64,000 bases of DNA from Adenanthera pavonina (Eukaryota > Streptophyta > Magnoliopsida > Fabales > Fabaceae): the NCBI GenBank assembly GCA_026686845.1, contig JAIVEN010000007.1:37011001-37075000 (forward strand), read 5' to 3'. The notes under the pieces were generated by a model. That model saw only the letters and a program-made list of their open reading frames with translations, was not told where the DNA came from and searched no databases. Numbering within the stretch: position 1 is the first letter of the stretch; every line of letters begins with the position of its first letter. A program made the position numbers and the translations under genes. Below are positions 27,021 to 37,898 of the stretch, one piece after another.

Positions 27021-27823
27021 TTGATGGTCAGGTTATTCCCCAATTATTATATATTTATTCTTACAGTATCTAACCTAACCATTAATCAATATGACGGTTC
27101 CAAGCCTCTGGATGCAAATAAATCCTTGTAAATAAAATTTATATTTTTTTATATAGTACATAAAAAGATTTGAGTTCAATTTGTTTATTAAACAAGTCGA
27201 GCCTAATTACAATTTTTTTTATTTCATTAAAGTTTGAGTTCGGGTTCTAGTTCTTTTTATCTTAAACAAATAAGTTTATTAATAAAAAGATTTAGCTCGG
27301 CTCAAATTTATTCACAACATTTTCTACCTACTTCTAAATAATAATTTGCGAACATTAATTTTTCTTTTCTGAAACTTCGCTGTACATAATATTTACAGTA
27401 TTTTGTGTGTGTATCTTTTGGCCAAGTATTAAATTTTTTTGTCCAGTCCTGTCAAGTATCAAATTTTTGCCTTCAAGGAACAAATGTTTAATCACATTGA
27501 GCACTTATGTTCTTGGCCTTCGTTCAGTTCATTGTATCAAATTTCACCTTTATTAAATAAAAATAATTTCTTTGTGTATGCGCGTGTGGAGTGGGGGGAG
27601 AGAGAGCTCCAACTATGTTAAGAATATAGTACTATCTCTTATCATTAATATAAGATTCTTTTAACCAAATCACATGGGTTAAGAATTGAAATTAAAACTA
27701 ATTAACTACATTGATTTCTCCAAAAATTCCCACATTTTTCTAAAACTACTTTTATTTAATCTCTTTCTCTTTCTCTTTAGATGCATTAAATAGGGGCATT
27801 TCTTGAAAAAGTATAATAAATAC

Positions 27824-27903
27824 TACCTCGTATATTGTAAAGGATCTTATATTTAGGACAAGAATAAAAGATCCTATATATATATGACCGGAGAGAGTAA
27901 TAT
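27824..27903. mobile_element. Very short Stowaway-like palindrome
   Basis: About 80 bases. The left end (actacctcgtatattgtaaa) and the opposite-strand right end (ttactctctccggtcatata) resemble the CTCCCTCCG-type ends seen elsewhere in the window, and both are followed by aggatctt. It looks like two element ends joined with little interior, as in a deletion derivative. Confidence 0.4.
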
Positions 27904-28434
27904 GTAACAGGAAGGGGGAAAAAAACCAATGTGAAATTGCTGACTTTTATATTGGGAGAGGGGTTGATGAAGGTTTTACTTTATTTGTTTTTTTTTTTTA
28001 AAAGACGAAGGTTTTACTTTTAATAGTAGCTATCTATAACTATATAGGGAACCAACATTTCATAAAATGCAGGGATTAATGGACGACTTTTTATTTATCA
28101 TGAGATTCATGCAAGATAAGTTATTGATGCTCAACTATTAGCTTTTGCTTAATTATATGTCATTTTGAAGATAGTAGGTTATAAACAAAGCCCAGTAATT
28201 AATTTGCTGTGACACATGGCAAGCTCTAATAAGATATTAAGTTTTAATAACGAGCTGCCAAAATTAAAGGTACCATATATTTTATTTTTTTGGGTGAGAC
28301 ATTGAAGGTACCATATAATCGATAATATATATAGTTAGTGTGGTTATTCTTGGGCGTCATGATTCTGAATCAAAGTTTATATTGAATGAGATTAATTGGA
28401 TATATATATATCCACATGAATCTGAATCCGTCCT

Positions 28435-28471
28435 ATATTATATTATATTATATTATATTATATTATATTAT
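28435..28471 (+). repeat. ATATT pentanucleotide array
   Basis: About seven uninterrupted copies of a five-base unit. Confidence 0.9.
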
Positions 28472-29879
28472 GAATAATTATTAATGAAGAATAAAAGCAG
28501 AGAAGCAAGCAGTACTGTTATGTTACAAATTAACCATTGGTGGCAGCCACATGAACTCATTGGGATGAGTATGGCCTTTTTGAGACATTATAAGATACAT
28601 GCCATATTTGATTGGCACATATGCACCTGCCCACTAGGACCGTGCAAGCCGGGCACTTGGTTGGCTCAGGTCTGGCATTTAATTTCACACATTTCAGGTT
28701 CAGCCAGTGCCCACTTGGGCATTTACATTTGATTACTTTTTTTGTTTAAATGAAAATAATTAATCTACAATTCCATTTTATTAAATACTAACCCATATAT
28801 ATTCAAGTCCCATCACATTGGAAATGAAGAAAAACAAAAACTCTTAATTAAGACGGACGTTGTAAGTGTCCATTATATTCTTCTTCTTCACTATCAAGTG
28901 TTCTTTAGCAGTCTGAATTTTCTCAAGTTATTACATGTAGAATTATAAAAAAATAATATAAAAAAAGAAAAATTAGTTCTATATGTATTCTTCTTTTATT
29001 TTTTAATAATTTTTTTAACTGTTTTATGTCACTAGTGCGCAGAATCTCAATTGCCTTGATTAATGTTTCAAAAAGATATTTCAAGTTCTAACGACGACAA
29101 TATGAAGGAGTGAAAACTATTTGGACGAAGGAGTGAGAGCGATAAGATAATGAAATGTAATTGATCATTCATTGGGACCAACCATGTCTCATGGACTGGC
29201 CCACATGTAAATTTTTTTTTAATTTTTATTGACCTCCTTTTTTTTTTTATTTGATCGACATTATCTCTCCTAATTGATCTTGATTAATTTTATTTTTTTT
29301 TATCATATGAATTTGTGGAATTGCCTTATAAAACTCAAAGACTTGCTCAAAATGGTTAATTAAACAAAATCCATTGTCAATCAAATTTTTGCAAATGAGG
29401 CTCGTATGTTAAACCTTTATTTATTTTGGGACTAAAATCTCACATCCAATAATTTGATCATTGAGGTTCGCAAGATGTGACCACAGAGGAAGAATTTGAA
29501 AATTAAATGATGATTGAGATATATATATATTGTTATTTATATCAATAATAATGAATGATTATTTTTAAAGTACAAAAATTAATCATGATTACTATTAAAA
29601 TGGTTACGTACGTAAGCACCATGTGGGTGGGGGGGAGGATGCGTGAAGAAGAGGCTAACACGAACAAATAGTACGTACGGCGGATAAGCATTGAAGTTGA
29701 AAGTGGTGGGTTAATTGTGGGGTTGAAATGAAGAAGATGGTCCTTATCAATAATAATTATAATTATTATTATGATTTATTATAAAATGTTAAGAGATTTA
29801 AATTGATGAAGAAACAGACGAAGATAAGAAGCTGCTTGGAACCTCAATTGGTGTCTCTTATTCGTGAATAAGACAGCAC

Positions 29880-30175
29880 CCTCACTTGCGTCCCTATCTA
29901 TCTTTCTTTCTTTCTATATATCCCCCACCCTTTTTCATTCCCTCTCTCTCTCTCTTCATTTTCACCTCACTTCATTCACTTTTCTTCTCTTCCTCCCCGT
30001 ATCTTTTGATTTCCAATTATGCCCTTTTTTACGTGCCCACATCACATTACCACTCATATAATATCTTCCATATATCATCATTTCAATTTCCACCTCAAAA
30101 AATATATCCTCTGTATCCTGCACTGGCGCTCAAGCCCTACAATTCTCTCCCTATCCCTTCTCATTTCACCAGCGT
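29880..30175 (+). promoter_or_regulatory. Promoter or leader-like CT-rich segment without a gene
   Basis: It contains tatatatcccc, CT microsatellites and CT-rich leader-like sequence of the kind seen just upstream of plant ATGs, then falls into AT-rich DNA with no exon for over 1 kb. The frames inside (29864, 29886) are low-complexity Ser/Phe/Leu translations. It may be the relic of a lost gene or the start of a non-coding transcript. Confidence 0.3.
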
Positions 30176-31337
30176 CAGTGATAATATTCTGAATTTTAAT
30201 TTTAATTATTTCAAAATATTAACTCATTCCATCATTATTAATTAATTATTAATTTGTGACAATTTCAATTTTTGTATAGGTTTTTTTCTGTCAACATTCG
30301 ATTTTTTTAGTTAATATAAGTGTATTATTAATAAAATGGACGGAATATTTTAGTTATATTTAACAATAACTAGAAAAATTAACAAGTGCCTTGCATGGGA
30401 ATAAAAGTTTAAAATTAATTAAAATGAAGAAAAATAATTAAAAAATATTAAGTAATAAGACAGGTACAATAGATTATTAAAAAAATGAAATTGAGATAAC
30501 AACACTAAAGCTTTAAAATTTTTTAAATTATTTACAATTAAAAATTAATTTTTTAAAACCATAACTTGTGAGCCAGTCACTAGTCATGGCTTCCAATAAA
30601 ATCGTATGAGTGTGTATTAGATTTTTTCATAACAAAAACATAAAATGTTAGTTTCTAAATTTATAACATCACCTATCTCTTGATTAAATGAGATATATCA
30701 ATTTTGTTATTAAAGCATAGTGAGTAAAATATGTCTTGTTGGCCAAAAAAAAAGTGAGTAATTAAAATATATCTGATTGCAAGTGATAAAAAAAAAAGAA
30801 TAATTGAACTAGATAAAAATTATATGCATGGATACTAATTATTTAATTGATATGAATGAATGATTATTCATGTGTTTTTAACGCCCTTGCAATTTTGGGA
30901 CATCAATCATGCTATCAAACCTATCAGTATGAATGCATAATGCTTCGTAAAATCTAACTATAAGACGATGATATCCTTAATAGATATATGTCGATTCTCG
31001 TGTCCTATATATAATATTAATTGGACAATATACTTCCTGTTCTTTTTTTTATTTATTTATTTTTGTTAATCAGAGTAAGGAGCTATATCGTTATCTCTTT
31101 TATATATATTAAGTCCAGATTGACACGTGTGTGTAATGAATGAGAGGATAAGAATTATGAATGAAATAAATCTTTGTATTTTTCCATACAGCATAAATCG
31201 GTACAGTTCATTGAAATTGGCCTTTCAAATAGAGAGAATGGACGGATTTAGTAACACACACACTGCAATTATATAGCTGAAACCGAAGTTGTCCCTCCCA
31301 TGCCTTATTCGCAACATGCGTCTTGGCTTTTGCTTCT

Positions 31338-31340
<3 letters not shown>

Positions 31341-31368
<28 letters not shown>
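31341..31368 (+). repeat. TA dinucleotide array
   Basis: About fourteen TA units directly before the LTR target site. Confidence 0.9.
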
Positions 31369-31369
<1 letters not shown>

Positions 31370-31969
31370 CAAGAATGTGAACACCATATTTTATCGGTCC
31401 ACTTTTAAAATATATATAAATATAATAATAAAAATAAAAAATAATAATAAAGTAAATAAATAAAATAATAAAAAAACATATGACAAAAATAAAAAAAGAA
31501 AAAAAAAAAGAAAAGCCAAAAAAATATTCAATCTTGGGCTGCAAAAAAAAAATTTTCAACCTTGGGCATTTCAGTCCAAGGTAATCCTGAGCCCAATATG
31601 AGGGCTCAGGCCCAAAGTTATCCTGAGCCCTAGGGCTCAGGTATGAGAAAGAAAAAGGGGGAGCTAGCCGAGAGGAGAAAAAAGAGGGAGCTGGCCGCGA
31701 GCGTGAAAAAAAAATCCGAGGGAGAGAGAACCGCGAGGGAGGCCGTGGGAGTGAGAGCGAGAGACGGAGGGAGCCCTAACCTAGGGCTCTGGTGAGACAC
31801 CGCGAAGGCTCTAGGGGGAGCTAGGGTTCAGACGAACCAGAAGGGTGCCGCGATGAAAGAAGAAAAAGGAGAGGAGAGAAAGGGAGTAGCCGAAGAGAGA
31901 GTTTGGAGGCTGAGGAGGCCGGTCCACGGAGGAGCAACCAAAGAGGAGGAGGAGCTGCGATGGACCCAT

Positions 31970-32125
31970 GGAAACCGAGGGAGACCTGAAACAGAGGGAG
32001 CCGCGGGTGAGAACTGAGAGCGATCTGAAACAGAGGGAGCCGCGAGTGAGAACCGAGGGAGATCTGAAACAGAGGGAGCCGCGAGTGAGAACCGAGGGAG
32101 ATCTGAAACAAAGGGAGCCGCGGGT
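31970..32125 (+). repeat. Four tandem 39-bp GA-rich units in solo LTR A
   Basis: Units run 31970-32008, 32009-32047, 32048-32086 and 32087-32125, each containing ctgaaacagagggagccgcg with few changes. 39 is a multiple of three, so all frames stay open: one strand reads a 13-residue repeat (RTEGDLKQREPRV) and the other a Leu/Phe/Arg/Ser repeat. This explains the open frames here; I do not regard them as genes. Confidence 0.85.
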
Positions 32126-32786
32126 AGAGCTGCGAGAGAAACAAAGGGAGAGCCGCCGGAACGATGGTGGACAAGGGCCGAATTTGAAGTTACCGGTCTT
32201 TTCCTTTATTGCTGTGATAGACAAAAATGTAGGAGGAGCTTCAATCGAGTAATGAGAGTATCGGCTTGGTTCCTCAAGGAGAATATTACTCCTCTTTCAT
32301 CTTTTTTTAGCATCATGGGTGCATGAACTAAGTTTGGGAAGAATCAAGGCCATCGCCACCAAGCCAAGCAGGGGAGATGGAAGCTATCAACTTTGAAGTA
32401 AAGGAAAAGAAAATGAAGATATAAAGAGTTTGTATCTCCTCATCTTATGATTGTGTTTAAATTATTTGAGTTTGCACATGTACACACGCATTGACAAATT
32501 GTATTTAATTTTATTTTATTTGTAGTTTTGATGTTTATTTGATCATTGGTTTTTCTTCTCTATTTTAGAGTTTGCCTCGAGGGACTAAGTCTCCGTGTGC
32601 CTATAGAGTGTCAGTCAATTGTACCATGAGTAAGGAGTTGTCATGGTACAAATGTTGGCTAAATATTAATTTTTAATATTTCCGAGTACCAATGTCTTTT
32701 TTTTTTCTTTTTCTTTTTATTAAAAGTAAAGTAAATGATTCAATGAGAGCCCTTTATTTCAAATTTTTATTTTTGTCTTTATGTTC

Positions 32787-33515
32787 CGAGTGGTAACACC
32801 GTGGGCATTCAGGTGTTAATTAGTGAGCTGTGAGTGATAAAGTCACCACAAATCCTGATTGATTCTTTTTCTAAAAAAAATAAATAAATAAAATAAATAA
32901 ACAAATAAAAATAAATAATATATGAATATATATATATATATATAAGTCATATTTTTAAATTTCTTTTACCGCTTTTCTTTTTATAAAACAACCATAATCG
33001 TATTTATTTTTATAATTTAATATAAAAATGATTTCATTTTTTTTCTTTTTCAATTTTATCCTTTAAGTCTTTTTTGCCTTTTGCCTCGAGTGGCATTATC
33101 ATGAGTGTACAAGCGTAAATCAACAAATTATGAGTGATTAAGTCACCATATATACTGCTTGATTTTCATTTAAAATTTTCCTTCTAATATTTTCTACTTC
33201 GAGTGGTAACATCGTGAACATGTAAGCGTAAATTAGTAACTTGTGAGTGATAAAGTCACCACATATGCTGATTATTTTTTCTCAAAGTATATGTTATAAT
33301 CACATTTTTTTAACTCATTTTTCTTTTAAATAAATGTGTGTAAAGGATGTTATTTATTCTCATGATAAAAAAAAAGAAAATAAAAAAAAGTAATAATAAT
33401 TTGTACAAAAAATTATTTGTTTTCTTTCAAACTCTTCTTATGCCTTTTGTCTCGAGTGATACCATTATGGACATTTAGGTATCAATGGGTATATTGTGAG
33501 TGATAAAGTTACCAC
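32787..33515 (+). repeat. Four dispersed 63-bp repeats in solo LTR A
   Basis: Copies lie at about 32787-32850, 33087-33150, 33200-33262 and 33453-33515. Each starts cgagtggtaac or a variant and ends gagtgataaagtcaccaca or a variant. A more distant relative may lie at about 32577. They are separated by unrelated AT-rich DNA. Confidence 0.7.
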
Positions 33516-34393
33516 ATAAGCCAATTGATTTTATTTTGTAAAAATAAAATTATTTTCAAATATTTCTTTTTCAAACCAAAATAAAATGTTCAAATCACAT
33601 ATAAATTTTAATCATATTTTCTAAATTGAGGAAAAATATATATTCTCTTTTAGGAATTGATTAAACCAAAAAATATATAAATAAATGACAAGAGTAAATA
33701 ATGGAAATTAATCTGTCTTTTACAAATTAAAACGCATCAACCAATTCTAAAAATTATTTTTTTTTGTGGAAAGACAAATTATTTTCTATAAACCTCTCTT
33801 TTCAAAGAATATATAAAATAAAAAAAAACCCACCCAATGACACACATTTTTAGTCCAAACTACGTTGACTTTGATCCCTATCGCAGGGTACGTAGGCCCC
33901 AGACTCTAATTCTGGGTCAAGTCCACTTTTGTAAATAAATAACATTTTTCTCTTATCTTATTTTTCCCAACTTCTCATATTTTCATTTTATTCATTATAT
34001 TTTCCCAACCTCCCATATTTCTATTTAGTTCTTTATTTTCATTTTTACATTTTTCTCATTTTTTACATTTATCTTTGCATGTGAATAGTTAAAGAGCAAC
34101 CAAAATAATTTTTTTAAAAGCTATAAAAGTTGCATGATCAACTTAAGGTAACCGTTCTTTGGAACGAGTGTTGTGGGGGTGCCTAACATCTTTTCCACTC
34201 ACAATCGTACTCCCGAACCCAACTCTGATTCGCAGACCATCCTTATCCTTTTTTGTTTTTATTTCGGTTTTCCAAAATTTTCCTTAAAATTTTGGTGGCG
34301 ACTCCCTCTGAAATCGGTCCCCATCCTGCGGGCCGGTTTCCCTCTTTTTATTTCGTTTCTCGCGCCATCCGCGTCGCATTTTTGGGTGTGACA

Positions 34394-37300
34394 AAGAATC
34401 TCATATATATATATATATATATACACACTAATTAATATATCATAGTTTATATATATCTTGGTTAAAATTACGACAAATGAGGGCGACCATGAATTCACTT
34501 TCAGGCTCTCTAGCTCCAGCAGTGGTGCGTACATATTAGAAGCTCGTGGAGTCCATGTTTGACTAAGTAGGTAAAGTAAAATTAAATATTGTGTCGAGAG
34601 TAAAACAATTAAAATATATATTCACATAAATTCATCTTAAGATTCTCTCTGTTTTGTCTTTTTTTTGACCATATATCTCTCTGTTTTGTCAAGTGGCATC
34701 TTTTTAAAGCCTTTTTAATTCTTTGTCTGTCTTAATGACATCAATGTGCAATTATCTTTGAGAGCTCAAATTGATCTGGACGCTGCATCATGTAAAGTGC
34801 ATTTATAATTGGAGTGAAATATGGATGAGAATGACGCGACAACAAACACGTCCTTAATTTATACCAAGCTTTTCCCCCCATCTTGACAACAAATTGATAG
34901 AGAAAAGGGCTTTTACATTTGGTGGAAGTAGGAAAATATGGAGGTTTTTTTCTAATTTCTTTTTTTCTAGATAACAAGAAGTTGTGACTGTAAATTAGGG
35001 GTATTCAAAAATTGGGTTAATTATCAATCTGATACTTAGTTATTGTGAGATTGGGTGAGATCGGGTCAACTCAGCATACAAGACCGGGGTTGGCTCGTTC
35101 TTAAAATGTATTTAAAAATAAAAAATATGTTAATTTTATTTATTGATAAAAATATAATTACATTCATTCAAAATATATTTTCTTAAAAATAATATTATAA
35201 TAAAAAATAACATTTATTAAAATTATAAATCAATAGCGTCATATAATCTATGTAACCGACCTCATATTCGTGGGATAAACTTAATGTTGTTGTTGTATTA
35301 AAATTATAAATACTTAATAATAATTTAATATTTTTACACAATATTAAAAAATAATATAAAATTTTAAATAAAATTAAAATATTAAATTTCTAAAAATATT
35401 CACAATAATGATATAATCAATTTATTTCATATATTGTATCAAAAAAATATTATATAAAATTTTTTTAAAAATATATAAAATTATATATATACTGGGATCA
35501 GGTTTGTCTTTAACTTGGTGCCCAACTTGACCCGATCATCTACACCAAACATGTATGCCAAGTAGGACTGAGCCATCAAGTTGATTGAACACCCCTACTA
35601 TAAATAAATATATGAAAATTTTCAATCCGCACATAAAAAAGTTGAAAGTTGATTTGTACAATAGGTTTTTTTTTTGTATAAATTACATTTAAATAGTTAG
35701 ATAAGATGCATTCAAGGGGGGAAAAATTTTTTTTTCCAAAAAATATTCACTCCATCTCATATTATAAGATAACAAATAGATTTTTTTATCTCATAATATA
35801 ATATAACATGGTTTTATTTATTACTTTTATCCCTCATTAATATAATGCATAGTATTATAAATTATATTGGAATTATAAAAGAGAAGTGTTTAATAGAGAT
35901 AAAATAAGAATGTTTAAATTTTTTTGAAGAATTTAAAAATATTATTTTTATTATAAAATTTTAAATATTATTTTATAATATGGGATCCAGGAAGTATTGA
36001 TAAGAATGTGGTCAATTCCCTTCAGTCAATTCTTCCAGGCCAAGAAGGAAAAAAAGTCCATTGGGTGCACATTCCTTATAGCCCTCCTTTTTGATGCACG
36101 TATTTTAAAAAACATCATTACTGCTTAAACAATGCTTTAACTTTATTCCATCTATTTCAAATAGCAATTGTCATTTTAAAGTTTTTATACCGGTAAAAAA
36201 TTATTAAATAATTTATCCTTAATGGCATTTTATTAAAATATTTTTATTCAAATGTTCTAAGCACAAAGACTTATGTAGTTATACTTTTCTTAGTATTATT
36301 TTTAATGAAGGTCAAAACTCAAAATAGTAAAAAAAAACATTTCATTGAAATTTCAAAACAGAAAACAAAAAAAATTACAAAAATTCAAAGTAACATCATT
36401 TGAAAGGAGAAAATGTATTTTGTTATTAGTTTACTTAATAATTTAAAAATTATTTATATTGTGCATTGCTATTAACTATGTAGAAAGATGTGAAGTGGAC
36501 ATGGACATCCACATTCATTTATCAAGAAAATAGATTCTCTGCTCTCCCTAAATTATATACAGTTTTATGTTGTTCTAACTGCTGAAAGATAAAGACAGAA
36601 ATCGAAAACTATAATGTGAAACATAATTAAGATGGAAAAATGAAAATGGTGTCATTCTTTCCTCCCAATTTCGAAGCATTTGAAGGCTGAAAATAATGAA
36701 AGCATATAACGTTGTAGCTGATCGAAATGGAAATTTAGATCAAATCAAACGTTTGACCAAAACCTCCATTTCCATCTCAAAATGGTACCATTCTTCTTGT
36801 TCTCCAAACAAACATGCAATTTTGATATCAGTTGGAGGTTTTGGTACCCTGACCTTGATACACTTAAAGCAAGCAAGGAAACAAATTGTTAGCACGCATA
36901 ATCAATCCATGCATGATATATATATATATATATATTGGAATCAATCAACTATATAATTAATTAATAACCTTTCACAAAACTTAAAAAAGCAATGAATAAA
37001 AAGAAATTGTATCAGGGGACTAGAAAGAGTCAAATGTAATCATGTATCCATCCTTGACCAGCTACCCAGAAGAAATCATGTGTATATTAAAAGAATTAAG
37101 TGCATTGATAATCAAACTTTTTATTTTTTATTGTACTGAGAATGAAGACCCACTAATTATATATTAATAATTAACACCTTCACTCAGGTTGGTTACAGAT
37201 TAATTATTATGCATACCAATCTCTCGGTTAATTTTTATAAGACCCTTTTAATTAACTAAATTATGAAAATTAAAGAAAATCGTTAAAATTAGTTAAGATC

Positions 37301-37750
37301 TAGATTTAAAAAAAAAGAATTACTAAATATTCCAAAACCATTCACACTAATCACAATATTGAAAAGACAGTGATATATTTACAAAGTGAATTAATGAAGA
37401 GGATTTTTAGAAAAAGCTTAGAAATACTTTAATTTTTTTGGGTAAAAGTTTTTATATTAAAAATATAAAAGTTTTCTAGAACGCGCGGGTGTTATGAAAA
37501 GACGCGGAGGGAGTATAATATTATCATCAATGATTGATTATTAATATTAGAAGAATTTATTAATTGCCGACTAGCTTGGATTACATTTCCTGAATAGAAT
37601 CAAAACAAAATATAACAGAAAAGCATGTTTAATTTGAAAAAGTGACTGCCAAATCGAATAATAATAATGAGGGCAATCTGGGTGATTCAACCAACTTTGT
37701 CGCCTCCCTTCTCATTCTACGTTCCGTCCTTCTCTCTCTTTCGAAACAGG
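34394..37750. other. Intergenic spacer upstream of CNGC4
   Basis: AT-rich, without supported genes. Contains TA arrays (about 34405-34421 and 36918-36935), a MITE at about 35750-35994 and a single MITE-like end near 37500 (cggagggagtataata). The CNGC4 promoter lies in the last few hundred bases. Confidence 0.55.
35750..35994. mobile_element. Stowaway-like MITE
   Basis: Ends ctccatctcatattataag and, on the opposite strand, cttcctggatcccatattat match imperfectly around about 210 AT-rich non-coding bases. Confidence 0.6.
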
Positions 37751-37898
37751 AATAGCAATACATATACCTACAGGTACTAATTCCTAGTCTCAATTATTTG
37801 TGTCAACATTTCAATTTCAATTCCAATTCCTCTTCCTCTACTAGAGACGGAAGCAGACCCCTCTGCCTCAGAATAGCTCCATCGGTCTCTGCTACCCC

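Larger units (their letters stand above)
27021..31370. other. Intergenic spacer with promoter-like and repeat segments
   Basis: No supported gene in 4.3 kb. It contains a short palindromic element (27824-27903), an ATATT pentamer array (28435-28471), a possible imperfect hairpin (28645-28722), a CT-rich promoter-like segment (29880-30175) and a TA array ending at 31368. The rest is AT-rich. Confidence 0.6.
31376..34393 (+). mobile_element. Solo LTR, copy A (3018 bp)
   Basis: Starts TGTGAACACC and ends GGGTGTGACA (TG...CA). It is flanked by a perfect 5-bp direct repeat AAGAA at 31371-31375 and 34394-34398, which marks integrase-mediated insertion. No polyprotein, primer-binding site or polypurine tract is present, so this is a solo LTR left by recombination between two LTRs. 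It shares its start, the cgcagggtacgtagg block (about 33880-33900), the ttgtaaataaataa block and the tail gtaaccgttct...ggtggcgactcc with copy B at 56974. The large LTR size suggests a Ty3/gypsy, possibly Tat/Ogre-like, element; that placement is inference. Contains a 39-bp array and dispersed 63-bp repeats listed separately. Confidence 0.88.

Noticed and set aside
29864..30245. 65- and 119-codon Ser/Phe/Leu frames
   Set aside because: Translation of CT-rich leader-like DNA; low complexity.
31811..32252. Repeat-encoded frames of 94 to 137 codons
   Set aside because: Produced by the 39-bp array in solo LTR A; both strands are open for the same reason.
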